Positions 1-11,758 are shown, counted from the first letter of the stretch. The stretch: DNA of 64,000 bases from Neostapfia colusana (GCA_030760725.1 JASWHV010000013.1:38660699-38724698), one strand, 5' to 3'. Translations and numbers: made by a program. The notes: generated from the letters alone by a model not told the origin.

Positions 1-208
1 ACACCGGCGTAGAGACACCCTGCGAGTCAAGGATCATGTCCCCGACGGCTTCCCTCACCATCAGCGTGCCATTCCGATGGCTTGTGCTTCTATCCAGGAC
101 CGTCAAGGAGAAGGACGCCTCAGAGAGCCGCACTGAAGGCCGCACACACATGAACATCTCGCAAAAGTGGACGAAGACGGTTACCGGCGTAAGAGCATTG
201 GGTGGGCG
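1..208 (-). pseudogene. Gag-side 'putative gypsy type transposon' domain fragment (D-left element)
   Basis: Read on the minus strand, this end of the window encodes a stretch containing VFVHFCEMF, followed by a CVRPSV-like run. The same VFVHFCEMF segment occurs in the plus-strand frame near 63035-63065 of the D element at the other end of the window. It belongs to the PF04195-type domain (putative gypsy type transposon) found at the gag end of some grass gypsy elements; its biochemical role is not established. The frame lies downstream, in minus orientation, of the D-type LTR at 1143-5540, as expected for that element. After the conserved core the match is lost, and the element runs off the left edge. 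I call it a decayed partial copy. Domain assignment is by motif only. Confidence 0.5.
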
Positions 209-384
209 ATAGTGCTGGGAAGCAAAGGCTTGTAACGTGCAGGAGGAGAACAAAGGCCACATGATGAAAGAGGGTACCACCCAACACCAGAAGGCTTCCT
301 TTCATACACATCCGTGACCTCTAGTAGGGCAACAGGTGCGATGATTGGGCTTCCACCTTTGCACGCTGCAAATTGTTCGCCTCC

Positions 385-905
385 CCCAACGATGGGTAGG
401 ATCCAGGTCCACCCGTCAGACACTGGGGGTTGGGCGGATAACCTCTCGGGAACGTCCGACGGTTCCAGTGGAGAGCGGTGCGACCAACCCGTTAGTTGCT
501 GCAGTAAGTGCCCCGAGGCAACCCCTCGGGTACGACACCTCGACACTAACCCCCCCCCCCCCCTTGATGGGTAGGACCCAGGTCCACCCGTCAGGCACTG
601 GAGGCCAGGCAAGTAACATCTCGGGAACGTCCGGTGGTCCCTGATAAGAGCGATGTGATGGAACTGTGTCGACCAACCCGTTGGTTGCCACAGTAATTGC
701 CCTGAGGCAACCCCTTGAGGATGTCGCCTAGGCACTCGCCCCCCCCTTCAATGACGGGTAGGACCCAGGTCCACCGGTCAGACACTAGGGGTCAGGCGAG
801 TAAAATATCGGGAACATCCAACGGTTCTCGAGAAAAGCAGCGCGGTAGACCTGCGGCCCATGGGTTGCCGCATTAATTACCCTGAGGCAACCCCTCAAGT
901 GCGTC
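385..905. repeat. Three tandem copies of a ~175-187 bp repeat in the D-left leader
   Basis: The phrase GATGGGTAGGAYCCAGGTCC recurs at about 391, 566 and 753 (third copy GACGGGTAGG), each time followed by a CGGGAAC(G/A)TCC block, a CCAACCCGTT-like block and GAGGCAACCCCT. The period is 175-187 bp. A poly-C run of about 15 bases sits at the boundary of units 1 and 2, and a shorter one at units 2 and 3. The array lies between the D-left LTR end (1143) and its gag-side frame. The right-hand D element has no equivalent array in its shorter leader. Confidence 0.75.
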
Positions 906-1142
906 GTCGTGACCCGTCAATCAAGAGTAGACACGATGACACGGTGATGCTTTGACTGACGAATGCACCCACTATGCCAAGGATGTGTAGCCTTTTCGTC
1001 TCCTAGGTACAACCACTCATACACTAAGCACATCTCGCCACCACTTCGGTTCCCAAAGTACATGATCAAAATGACCACGCGGGAGAGATGGGGGCGCCAC
1101 CTGCGGGCTTGATGCCTCCCCCGAGATGGGATCGGGGGCCAC
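906..1142 (-). other. D-left leader next to the LTR, including the primer-binding region
   Basis: Immediately inside the LTR end, the minus strand begins GTGGCCCCCGATCCCATCTC, close to the same position in the right D element (GTGGTCCCTGGGCCCACCTC, from 62290). This is where the tRNA primer site should be, but I cannot assign a tRNA. No coding region is recognisable here. Confidence 0.4.
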
Positions 1143-2143
1143 TGTTAGTACCCTGCAGACCGGGTACCCCCGCATAGAGGGTAAAAGACAGTCTGGACCC
1201 CGTCTCCCTATTGCGGATCCTAGCGTAGCCACGTGTCCTTGGCCCCAAGGTCAGCTCTAGGGCTGCCACGTGCACTTGAGTTCTAGATCTGACGCGTGCC
1301 CTGGGCTCCGGTCCGAGCCTCCTCGCTGAGGTGAGGTCCGGGGCTACCACATGTCCTTTTGCTCAGAGCCACCTCCCTGCTGAGGACAGCTCCGGTGCTG
1401 ACATGTTCCCTGGGCTTTGGTCCGAGCCTCCCCACTAGGTGAGGTCTGTGGATGCCACGTGTCCCCTGGCTTAGAGCCACCTCCCCGCTGAGGACAGCTC
1501 CGGTGCTGACACGTGCCCTGGGCTCTGGTCCGAGCCTCCCCGCTGAGGTGAGGTCTGGGGCTGCCACGTGTCCCCTGGCTCAGAGCCACCTCCCGCTGAG
1601 GACAACTATGGTGCTGACACGTGCCCTACGCTATGGTCCGAGCCTCTCCACTGAGGTGAGGTCCGAGCCTGCCACGTGTCCCCTGGCTCCAAACCCGTCG
1701 ATGAGGGCTCCAGAGCCGCCACGTGCCACACGATCCGCCGTGGGCCATGGGTCGACGAAGTCAAGAAAGAAGTAAGTTGCCAGGCTTCGCATCCAAGGCT
1801 CACGCCTTCCCCAGAAGCATGGCGCACTACACACGCCTTCGTCCTCTGCCCATTCACCATTATGGTGATAGGACAGGATGACAAGGCGTGACAGCAGTAC
1901 AGTGCCACCCAACGGCACGAAGCTGCCCAAGCAGGGCGAGAAGACGCGGCGACAAGACAACTTCTTCATCATCACCTGACACGCAGTCAGGGGCACTCAG
2001 CGCACCGGGCGGCAGGACTTAACTCCCCCGTTGATCACTCTACTCAGAGGACGAAGCCCTAGATCATCTATAGGGTTCACATAGCTTTGGGGCCACCTGT
2101 GGGGCCCCAAGCCTCATTGTAACCACCCCGTCCTTGAACTATA
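1143..2143 (-). mobile_element. D-left LTR, 3' (U5-side) part
   Basis: This is the downstream part of a D-type LTR read on the minus strand. It ends in ...CAGGGTACTAACA at 1143, the equivalent of ...GAGGGTACCGACA at 62289 in the right D element. The block around 2070-2140 (TTCAAGGACGGGGTGG on the minus strand, then a GGGGCCCCACAGGTGGCCCC block) aligns with 61058-61115 of the right copy. The LTR resumes at 5276 beyond an inserted solo LTR; without the insertion it is about 1.26 kb. CTATA at 2139-2143 is the target site duplicated by that insertion. Confidence 0.75.
1265..1690 (-). repeat. ~54-bp monomer (107-bp dimer) G-box minisatellite inside the D-left LTR
   Basis: CACGTG-type cores (CACGTGTCC, GACACGTGCCC, CACATGTCC and variants) recur at about 1348, 1400, 1457, 1510, 1566, 1616 and 1673, a spacing of 50-57 bp. 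Two alternating monomers form a dimer of about 107 bp. GAGGTGAGGTC recurs once per dimer (about 1330, 1437, 1546, 1651). It is related to the arrays at 61450-62240 and 2285-2860. Confidence 0.75.
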
Positions 2144-2284
2144 TGTGACACCCTCAATTTCGATTTCTGCATGTATTCATATTTTATATAGAGAAAACAA
2201 TTTAAAATAAGTAGAAACAGAGAAAATATCAAAAAGATAGCCAAAAAGAGCAAATTCCAGTTCACCGAGAGCGCCGAAGACAAC

Positions 2285-2860
2285 TTCCCGCGGCCCGCTA
2301 GCCACTTGGCGCCTTCGAAGCTCATCCCCGCAAAGGGGGGGTGGTCCGGCGCTAAACTGGCTACGTGGCAGGCTCGGGGCTCGTCTCTGTAAAAGGGGCG
2401 AGGTCCGACCCCGTGGGACACGTGTTGCCCCCGGAGCTAGCCTCTACGGTGGAGCGAGGTCAGCCCCATAGGACACGTGTCGCCTTCGGAGCTCGTCTCT
2501 GAGGAGAAATGAAGTCTAGCGCTACTGGACACATGGCATTCTCGGAGCCCACCTCCGAAGAGAGGGGAGGTCCAGTTCTGGCATGTGGCACATTTGGAAC
2601 CACCTTCGAAGAGAGGGAGGTCTAGAACTGACACGTGGCGCACACGGAGCTCGCCTCTGAGGGAGAGAGAGGTCCTGCCAGCCAGGACGCATGGCGCACG
2701 CGGAGCTCGCCTCTGAGGGAGAGGGAGGTCTCGCCCGCCTGACACGCGGCACAACCAGAGCTCGCCTTTGCGGAAAAGGGAAACCCAGGCCCCCGCTGGA
2801 CACGTGGAGCTTCCGGAGCTCATCGCCTCGAAGGTAACGAGATTTGAAGCAGTTTTTCTT
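2285..2860 (+). repeat. ~57-bp G-box minisatellite in the U3 region of C solo LTR #1
   Basis: About nine degenerate units of 53-58 bp, each with a GACACGTGGC-like core followed by a GGAGCTCGCCTCTGAGG-like block. Cores lie near 2417, 2474, 2529, 2581, 2631, 2689, 2742 and 2800. The monomer closely resembles that of the D-type LTR array at 61450-62240. The second C copy has no such array at the equivalent place, but a different, AT-rich minisatellite (59105-59515). The array sits about 160-730 bp upstream of the LTR TATA box. Confidence 0.8.
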
Positions 2861-3017
2861 CTGTACGCGTGGGAATCCCCGTACTGAGGAAACCAACACG
2901 AATTGCACATTGAATACTGCACCAAATCAATTGAAGATAAGTTGTTAAGATTCAAAAACAATTTGAATAGGACTCTTATTCAAATTCCGATCAGATTATG
3001 ACTCATCTCTTCCCGAT

Positions 3018-3025
3018 TATAAATA
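3018..3025 (+). promoter_or_regulatory. TATA box of C LTR #1
   Basis: TATAAATA follows CCCGAT. The second C copy has the same octamer on its minus strand (58891-58898) at the equivalent place. It is the likely core promoter of the LTR, placing the U3/R boundary just downstream. Confidence 0.6.
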
Positions 3026-4556
3026 GAACCCGAAACAACCCCTTGGTCATAAGATCTTTTCTAAGCCGACAACTTAGAAGCCCTAGCCCCAAACTCTCCG
3101 AGCTAAACCCCTTCGCCGGAGTTTGACCACCGGAGAGGCCGCCGTCGAGCCCAGACACGATCGCCGCTGCCGGAAGAGAGCCTGATGATCTGTTCTTGCT
3201 AGGAGGGAGGACCCGAAGGAAGCAAGGTAGGTTTTCGTTACCACCTTGCGACATCATCGCGTTTTCTTTGCATCTGTTCTTCGATCCTTTCGAACAAAAG
3301 ATTTTCCATGTGGACAGATCACGTGTTGATCGATTAGATCTTGTGAAGAGATCATCACCACGTTCACAATTGGTCTTTACACCTTTGCTCATCGTAAAAC
3401 ATGCAAGCCATGCAAGAACACGTACAAACTGATCTAATAAAAACTGCATCATAGGATTAGCATAAATGCATCATCGCATCTTGATTAAAGTTTGTGCATG
3501 GTGATTGATTGCTATATATTTTGTATATGCGTGATCGTGAATAGAGGAACAAGCTCAGGGAGTTGTCTACAACGGATTTCAGCACCAGGAATTTGAGATA
3601 CGTGAACAACAGAAGCCGCAAGAACAAGGCAAGTGCCCCTTGACCATATTGATCCCATGTTTTTGAAAAATGTTTTGTTTGCGAAAAGGTGTGTGTGCTT
3701 GAGTCAATATGATGGGAAAGCCTTTTATAGGAGTTTACTAGTTTTGTTAACCACCCTTGTCACCAGGAATGTTAATAAGTCGGGTATGGTTTTTGCTTTT
3801 ATGCTTCGTTGAGTCCATGTGATACGAGAAGCGATATAGATGTGTATAGCTAACTGCACTCGTATGAATAATGAGAAACGGATATTGTTAATGAACATGA
3901 ATCAGAGGGAGATCTAGGCAAGCTGGTTTGTGAATGAGGTAGAATGAGATGGTGGTTACTTGCCGTAGATCTAAGGACCGGTTCATGTGAGCCATGCCAG
4001 GATAACAGTGCCACCACAAGGCCAAATATGGGTGCGGATTAGCTGACTAATTAGGTAAGTTGCAAGATTGTTATGGACCGTGGAAGGCGCGGGGAATGGG
4101 AGTCGAGTGAGGACTGCCCTAGGAACTGCATGGCACAAGAGGGGGCCCGTGGGTGGGAGAATTGGAGATTCTAGCCTGCTGGTGAAACCTTAGTGAGTCC
4201 ATACATCTAGTAGCCCCTTTGTAAAGGCTATTTTGTGATCTCTTGGCCATACACCGACGGTTGTGTACTGGTATAATGGAGGTTCTGCAGTCGCCGACGG
4301 GTGACAAAATCACAAACTTGTGGGTAAAGTGGTACAAACTCTGCAGAGTCTTAAACTATCATGATAGCCGAGCTTACGGTCACGAGCGCCTGGACAATCC
4401 ACATGATTAGATGGGATGGTTATTTGGGATGGTATTTGGTTTTGTTATTCGGTTGGTTATGGTTTGGTCTTTGGATTTGGTTTTCGGGACTGTTGAGTTC
4501 AGGTAATGAGATTGGTTGCATGACTGTTGAGTCAATTCAATGAGCATTGGTCTCGG

Positions 4557-4645
4557 AATGAGATGGAATTGAATACGAGATGAAACGGTAGTGAATACGA
4601 GATGGTATTCATGAGATGGTAGTGAATACAAGATGGTATTCATGA
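4557..4645 (+). repeat. Short tandem repeat, GAGATGGTATTCAT / GTGAATACGAGATGG units
   Basis: Three to four imperfect units of about 32 bp (GTGAATACGAGATGGTATTC and variants) within C solo LTR #1. The second copy has only a weak counterpart (around 57320). Confidence 0.6.
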
Positions 4646-5036
4646 GCAAAGTTGTGAAATATTAATGTCTGGTTGAGACATGAAAAGGGATGAATCATGA
4701 TGGAGGTATGTTAATGTTTAAATACATGTTGGGATTACATTCACTTAAAGCTAAGTTTCTATTTTTATCGTGTTTTGAGAAATAAACTTTGCTTTCCGCA
4801 ATGAGCCTTTTTATACCTTCCTTGCTGTAAGCTACATATCATATTTTCCCGCACTTGCTGAGTACATCATGTACTCAAACTTGCATTATCATACATCATC
4901 AGCAACAGGGGAGGAGTACTATGAAGACCACGTGGAGTACTAGGGGTGCGATCCACCATCAACTTGCCTGTGGGGATGTAGTAGAGATGGAGCCGCTGCT
5001 GCTGCTGCTTAGTTTGCTTCCGCAATAGTTTAGAAG

Positions 5037-5115
5037 ACTTCCACTGCTAGAATAAAAATTTCCGCTGCTAGAATAAGACTTCCGCTGCTAAGATAAGACT
5101 TCCGCTGCTAGAATG
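5037..5115 (+). repeat. Short tandem repeat, ACTTCCGCTGCTAGAATAAG units
   Basis: Four units of about 20 bp near the 3' end of C solo LTR #1. The second copy has about one unit (near 46938), so the copy number has changed since the two diverged. Confidence 0.7.
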
Positions 5116-5275
5116 AGTCCAAGACTCATGAGACATTGTAATAAACCCTGTTATTCATGGTATTATTCTGAAATTCAGTTTGTGGATTATATGTGTATGT
5201 GTGATGAACATCCTGGGCACACATACGCATCAGTCTCGGTTCCGAGAGGTTTCCTCTCAGAACCAGGGCGTCACA

Positions 5276-5540
5276 CTATAAAAGGACCGGGGTGACCAAC
5301 CAGCAAGGGGTTCGCATTACAGATCCCGCAATGCACAAGCACACACGCTAAAGCAATAGAACAAGCACTCCCGTGGACGTAGGGTACTACGCTCCGGCGG
5401 CCCAAACCACATAAATCCTGGTGTTCATCCGCTCCCTCAAGCTCAGGTCGCGTAGGGCGCCAAGCCCCCTCCAAAAAAAGAACCTCGCAGGCTGCTTCCG
5501 TAGCAGGCCAGAGGAGTGTCGCAACTCACGCACTCTGACA
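5276..5540 (-). mobile_element. D-left LTR, 5' (U3 start) part
   Basis: On the minus strand the LTR starts TGTCAGAGTGCG at 5540. It then carries a CTCTGGCCTGC...GAGGTTCTTTTTTTGGAGG block and a GGGCCGCCGGAGCGTA block, both matched in order in the right D LTR from 60741. The other part of the LTR is at 1143-2143. The outer flank (AAAGT, 5541-5545) should be the target duplication of the D-left element, but the other end is outside the window. Confidence 0.75.
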
Positions 5541-6939
5541 AAAGTTATACCTAAAAACGTGATCGAAAGTCGGCTAAAATTAAATGGACACGAGAAACAA
5601 AATATGTATGAAGAAAAACAGCATCCGAACACCCAAACACAAAGTTTTTGGATCACAATAACAAAAGGTTTTCACAAATGAAAACATCGTCGGAATGCCC
5701 AAAATTGAAATTTTTGAATCATGATACAAAAGTTTGGCACAAGCAACGACTTTACTACAAAACACATGAAATCAGGTGCAAAGGATGCCTCCCACATGGT
5801 AAGTTCCAATTATTTATATCCATGACACTCACACAACAATAACCAACTAGTATATCTTTAAACTAGTCCTGTTAATAAGTACACCTTCTAATTCTACTTA
5901 TACATAGTCTATGGGCAAATATATTATAATGCCAACATTTCAAGACTCTTTGAACGCAACAATAAGAGATGCACACAAACAATTTAAAATACGATCTTAA
6001 CTTAGATTTTCTAGCCTGAACTAACAACCAACTCAACTATTTTCTAAACAAAACAATCTGATTTCCTACATGGTACCCACGTTCGAACCCATACGATAGA
6101 GACTCCAACTCGGATTCATGTCCAAATCTATTTTAAACCAACTTTTTCACGTCCGAACATGTTATAATCATGTCACAAACTTGTGTCAACCACACCACAC
6201 GTCCAAACACCTTCGTCATGCTTTGCAACTATATTGTCAAGTCCATGCACTTCTTGGCCATGTGCACCCACCTTACAAACATGTTCAACCTTCATTTCTA
6301 TCGTCCAAACATGTTAGAATCATGTCACAACCTTTTATCATTTTTGCACTTGTGCCTATGATTTCCGCACACATTTGAAGCGTCACTTGACACTTCTCAA
6401 ATACCTTCATATACACCGCTCCTGATCCAAACATGTTACGTGACACCTTTGATCGTCTTAACCATAATACTTTTTGAATTTGGTTATTAGATCTTAACTT
6501 GTCACTAACTTTAATTTAAGGTTTATAATCAACAGCCATGTATTGATATCAAGTAACACCTACACATGAGCAAACAATAATTCTTTGCGAGCACAAGTCC
6601 ACGACTTGACTCTTGTTAGTCTACATAACACCTTCATATGAGCACCTCATGTGAGCATGTTACACACAAACATACAACACCTCATGAGCACCTCAAATAA
6701 GAATGTTGTACACAAATCAAACACCCTATACCAACATCTTATCTGAGCATGTTGCACACATGCGTGTTTACCAAAGCATATCAATTATGATATAAAGCCA
6801 ACTAACATTCTAACTTATGATTTGCCAATTGGAGTTTCACCACATATGGTTTCACAATACACACACACACACACACACACACACATGTTGTACATTCGGT
6901 CCGATGCTTTAAAAAAAATAAAGCCAGCATATTACCTTG
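5541..6939. other. AT-rich stretch without a recognisable gene
   Basis: No reading frame here looks like a protein. Degenerate repeats are visible: ACATGTTATAATCATGTCAC at about 6157 recurs with one change (ACATGTTAGAATCATGTCAC) at about 6308, and CACCTCATG(T)GAGC phrases recur between 6630 and 6760. It is probably old decayed repeat or host intergenic DNA. Confidence 0.5.
6859..6885. repeat. (AC)13 microsatellite
   Basis: An uninterrupted AC dinucleotide run, about 55 bp before the left end of the split hAT-like element. Confidence 0.95.
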
Positions 6940-6947
6940 GGTAACTT

Positions 6948-7514
6948 TAAGGCTGGGCATTCGGTCCACCCGATACTTTAGTTTGGGTATCCCGATCTTT
7001 TTAAAGTTCCAGTTGTTTTAAAATCGGTACCTAAAATATTGTAAATATTTAATAACTGAACATTTTTAGTATCCAAAAAATTTGATACCATATTCGGTCT
7101 TATCTGAAATAACTGAGTTATACCGTATACTTGCCCTGTTTGATACAGTTTCAGACTCCCCGAGAATTAGAAACATTTTAGTTTCGATATAGAAATATTT
7201 CTCAAACAGAAACAAAATCATTTAGAAACCATTTGTCTAGTTTTCTATTTTTAGTTTCAGTATAGATAGGAGAAGGCTTGAATTGACCCATATACCCATG
7301 GTTGTTTTATGTGGTTTTATTGAACATAATGGTGTGCAATGAGGCATTGAAATACAAATTTGTTGTTATAAAATTTAACAGATTACCACCCAATTATTCA
7401 TATACCCAATTAAATTAAAAGATTTAATAAAACTTGGGACTTGTTTCTAATGTCTAAATACTTGAATACAATATTCAAGTATTTATAGAAAATTTGTCCT
7501 TGATTGCATGCAAC
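6948..7514. mobile_element. hAT-like non-autonomous element #1, left part
   Basis: The left terminus TAAGGCTGGGCAT pairs with the right terminus at 40475, whose reverse complement is TAGGGGTGGGCAT (11 of 13 identical). The flanks are GGTAACTT (6940-6947) and GGTAACTC (40476-40483), an 8-bp target duplication with one mismatch, typical of hAT elements. Leaving out the LTR array inserted at 7515, the element is about 1.24 kb and encodes no transposase. Just outside it, at about 6890-6908, a CATTCGGTCCGATGCTTT phrase partly repeats its terminal sequence. Confidence 0.65.
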
Positions 7515-7519
7515 CCCTG
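7515..7519. repeat. Left target-site duplication of the A array (CCCTG)
   Basis: CCCTG directly abuts LTR1 (TGTGGCGG from 7520). The same five bases follow LTR4 at 39802-39806. No such duplication sits at the inner LTR boundaries. Confidence 0.85.
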
Positions 7520-10500
7520 TGTGGCGGACCGGAATCCGCTCATCCAGGATCGCAAAGGGTGGTGCCGCACGATGCGACACCTGACAGCACACATCATAAG
7601 GACACAATATATTACATGGGGAACCAACTGAATTGTATAAACAGGTACAACCTTCAGTTACAAACTATTGTCTTTATTACACAGCGGAAGTTTCTTTTAT
7701 ACAACTCAAGCCCACCTATCTAGCAAAATTCGGTTGCCCAGCCCTAGGGCAACCCACACTATCTGCACTCCTCAGCTCAGCGCGGCGTGTACGACTCCCA
7801 CTCAGCCGTGGTCTCCGACGGAGGGTAACCCTCGCTGGTGGACTCGTAACCCGAGTCCGTGGGTGGCTCCTCACCTGAAAAACACTTAAGCAGCAAACAT
7901 GAGCACGATGGCTCAACAAGACTTAACCGACTCACCTAGGCATGAAACTCTACATGAGGTGTACAATGAACATAGGATAGTAACATTGCAGCAAATGGAC
8001 ACGCCTACAAGTTCATCCTTAATTCATCTTTTAGCAACAAGTTAACCGTTCGAGAATCTGAAATTTAGTAAGCAATATTTAGTGGCACACATGTAGCAAT
8101 ATAATTATATCATAACAGCAATATTGAATCATCACATTTCATACATTAGCCTAAATCACGAGTCAGTGACCAAGTGGTACTCTTCACCGTGAGGGACAAC
8201 GAATCGACTCGATATACACGTGCAGGGACACCCAAAGAGCACGTCACGTACGCCCACCCGTGGAGCTGCACAGCACGCTCACTCGATGTCGTACGGGACA
8301 ACCTTTCACCCAACAGCCCAAACATCGAACTGGTCGCACCGAAACGAGCAGGAGGTTCCCTACACGGAGCATCTCTCTATGCCCGTTAGCAGATTTCCAC
8401 CTTGCTGCCCTCAGCCTACACCTATAAATCGGTGCGTTATGCCTCGACGCCCGGAGGTTTAGGTTACATCGGTTTATCGGGGCCCATATATCCGATATGC
8501 CTTCGGTACGTTCAAACTTGATCAGCATGGGCCGCACACGGATCGGTCCTCAATCGACACGGACAGGGCTGCGCACACAAGACTCCCTCTTGCTGCGCCC
8601 TAGCCCCTGCCAAGTCTCATTTTCATTACTAAGGTGATCTCACATCACTCGAACCAATCCCGTGTGTCCCAAGCCTAACTCACGAGTATATTCCAACTAC
8701 TCGACTTGTACCGAAGTCCTATGAATCATTAAGCATAGCCTGTCTATTCGAGGCCCTAGACACTACCCTCACTCTTGGGGAAAAATTCTGGTTATGCAGT
8801 TGGGTATTCATCCATCCCACACCTAATGCACATACACACTTCACACTACGTATGTAAAAAAAGTAAAACTTTATAAAAAGCTTAATGCAAACCGAGGCTT
8901 TCCTTGTTGCTGCTAGTAAGTGGTTAGGTCTTCGTCCGGAAGTAGGAAGTCAAGCACTTCCGGAGTCTCCTCACCTTCAGCGACTACACGTTAATGAATA
9001 TGCACATAAGTTTAATTGTAAAGATTCTGCTACAAGTTCAACTAACAAGTTTTCAAAAACTGGAACCTTGTTTAAGAATTTAAAATGAAACTGGTGCTAG
9101 TGGTTTGGGTTTGGACCTAAGCACATGATTAAGTGCTAAGTGGTTTTCCCCCTCTTCTATATTGATCACCATAAGTGGTTAAACAGAACAGAGGGAATTC
9201 AAAGCTTCAATGGAGCTGAGAATTTTTCTGTGAGTTTCTTGTCACAAGAAAGTCCTCTGGACCAAAAATTAGCACTTTTCATTGAGTGGTTTGTTCAGAA
9301 TACTTTTCTAAGCAGTTAAGCAAAGAAGAATTAATTCTGAGATAACGCCCATGTTCATGCCAAACTTAGCGAACTACAATTTCAATTATAGCTCATAGAG
9401 TTTGCATGAATTTTCCTAGCATTTTTGGAGCTAAGATTTGCCCAGAACTGAATTTCCAAGTTTTTGAAATTCTCTGAAAATGTTTCTGTATTTAAGTGAA
9501 TACAGCATCTTCAAACCTGAATTGCCCTGATAAATCCACTCCAAATTATCTGAAACTTTTACAGGAGTTCACTAACACCCTAAAGAATATTTTGGCAAAA
9601 TTTGAGGATTTTTGGATGGACCAAACTCCCTCTAAAATTCTTTTGCTGAAAAGCTTTAAAGAATTTTTCCAGAACTAAATAATGGGTTTAATACAAATTG
9701 GGTTGCATATTTGGATATATATATGCAAGATGAATCCAACCCAATTTGAATCACTAAATTCGGAGCTTCCTAGCAAAAGTTATGAGGTTCTAAAGTTTGG
9801 GGAAATTCTGGAATTTGAATTAACCGGGAAAAGTTCAAATCCATGACAGCGGGTCCGGCCCACACGTGTCACCCCCTCGGCTACACCACACGGGGCCACA
9901 GGACTGTTCTCCGCATTGTCACAGATGATCCGGTGCAACAGAAAATCCCCACACTGTTTACTGAGCGACTGACAAGCGGGCCCGGCCACTCGTCTTCTTC
10001 CTCGCGCTCCCGCGCCCGCGCGCCGCCGGGCTCGCCGGAGCCGCACTGATCCTTGCCGTCCGGCCAAATCCTGCGCTCTCCCTCTCCGCCAGGGCCTAAA
10101 TTCGTGCGCTGAACACGATGGCACCATCTTCCCTGGCTGGCGGTGGTCCTAACCAAGCCGGCGACGGTGCAGCGGCTCGGGATCACTTCGGCTATGTCAC
10201 CCGACCAACTTAACCCAACAAAACCTCGGTGTAAGGGCTCTACAGCACTGGGGGATCCCAGGGAAGGTCGACATGGCCAGGCAAAGGCTCGGGGAAGACT
10301 CTAACCTAGCTGTCACCGTGAGCTCGATCCTCCCCGCCCTAACCACGCTTGGAAAAATGGAAAATGCGCCGTCTACAGCATGATCAAGCTAGGGTTGAGA
10401 AGTAAACTTGGGCGCCGTCAAGTCTAGCTCCTTTGAGTGGAGTTTGATGGGCTCTAAGCAAATAGAAGTCGGGAATTTACAGATTTCGTACCAGAAGGTG

Positions 10501-11692
10501 GTTCTGCACCGGCTGAGAGTAGTTTGCGAAATACGCCAGCGACGATCAGTCACTTGGTTCAAGCTTTGGGGTCGAGTAGCGTGGAATCTTGGCGCGTCCA
10601 AAACCACTCTTGCTCGGCCGTGACAAGCTCTCTGCTGAGCTGTCCACGCGAGCACCTCTGCTCGGTTCTTTTCGGCCGCCGTGAAGACTCAGTGAAACCG
10701 GGGATGTGAGGGACAAAAGCTCTCGGTTGTGGCCCGACGAGGCGATGGAGAAGACTGTCAGGGCGTTTTGCTACTGCCTGGGTGTTTGCACGCAAGGGAC
10801 AACAGCTCCCGAGCGATTGACGATGGCGGCGGCTTCTCTGTGCCGTTCTTGCACGTGAGAGGAGTAGAACGTGGCCTTCAGTGCTGTGGCAAAACGGGGC
10901 ACGGCCGGGAGTAACTATCCCCCACGAGGAGCTCGCCAGCGTGAAGAAACCGACCCCGGGGCGAGCTGTGGTGGCGTCTCGGTGGCGCCTGTGGACTCCT
11001 CGGCTCTGTTCGAGTGAGCCAGACTTAACCCCGAAGGCTGCTGATCTTTATGCATTTTTAACCTCTCCAATGACATGTGGTCCCACCAGTCAGTGCTCCC
11101 CTATCCCTCAAAAGATCTCCAAAAACTTGGCAAGTGACCAATTCAAATGTTTGGAGCTAAAATCTGAGCTGCATTTGGATGGTTAGACAAATTCCCTCCC
11201 AATTCAAATGTATATTTGAATTCTTAGAATATTTGAATCCTTTTTGGAAAAATGGATAGCAACCCATGTCAAAAATTTATGAGACTTTGCCTACCCACTA
11301 ATTTGGACCTAAGGAATCCAAATATGCAATTTGATTCGTGTGTTAGCTGCTGCAAATAAGAGTTTGAACACAACAGTTTTGAATTCCCATTGTGTCCTCC
11401 CCTCATTTGAAATTTGAGTTGAACTCTCAGTTTAACTTTTGATTTTTAAACCCCTCCATTGCCCTTGAGTACTTCACTTTTGTGGTCTTAATCCACCTAG
11501 GGTCCAAAAATGCAAGCAACCCTTAGTTTGTTTTAGAACAACCTCTCATGTGTTATCATATGTGTAGAAAGTTTGGAACCAATCCCCTTTTGATGGAGGT
11601 TACTTGCTCTTCCCAATATATTCACAACAAAAACTGTGGTGTTGTGAGGTGATGAAAAGTTTTTGCAAGTTCCTTTTTCTTGGGCTTCTACA
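7520..11692 (-). mobile_element. A-array LTR1 (3' LTR of copy 1), 4173 bp
   Basis: Read on the minus strand it begins TGTAGAAGCCCAAG, directly after the polypurine tract, and ends ...GGTCCGCCACA. It matches LTR2 over its whole length and has the same length. Its outer edge abuts the CCCTG target duplication. The middle (about 9840-11000) is GC-rich. Plus-strand frames seen here are not conserved as proteins between the LTR copies. Confidence 0.92.
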
Positions 11693-11710
11693 TCCCTCCC
11701 CCCTTAAAAG
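11693..11710 (-). promoter_or_regulatory. Polypurine tract, copy 1
   Basis: CTTTTAAGGGGGGAGGGA on the minus strand directly before the 3' LTR start. It is the expected primer site for plus-strand DNA synthesis. Confidence 0.8.
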
Positions 11711-11758
11711 AATCTCGTCCCGGGATTACAAAAGAAGAGACAGCGATGTAATAGGGAC

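Larger units (their letters stand above)
2144..5275 (+). mobile_element. C solo LTR #1 (3132 bp) with CTATA target duplication
   Basis: The unit starts TGTGACACCC and ends GGCGTCACA. It is flanked by CTATA at 2139-2143 and 5276-5280. Removing it and one CTATA rejoins the D-left LTR (TTTTATAG then TTCAAGG on the minus strand, as at 61050 in the right copy). There is no primer site, polypurine tract or gag-pol next to it, so it is a solo LTR, the usual product of recombination between the two LTRs of one element. A second copy of the family is split between 46663-47124 and 57186-59579, and it confirms both ends. The TATA box at 3018 sets the plus orientation. The family resembles plant gypsy LTRs; the clade is not determined. 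Confidence 0.88.

Noticed and set aside
385..905. CRISPR-like array
   Set aside because: Units are ~180 bp with no short repeat-spacer pattern, and the setting is a plant retrotransposon leader.
2437..2961. Minus-strand frames of 128-174 codons
   Set aside because: They lie over the G-box minisatellite in C solo LTR #1, with repetitive residue composition.
8174..8537. Overlapping short frames, repeated at 18873-19283 and 36673-37086
   Set aside because: They lie within A LTRs, and the frames differ between copies by indels. There is no sign of protein conservation.
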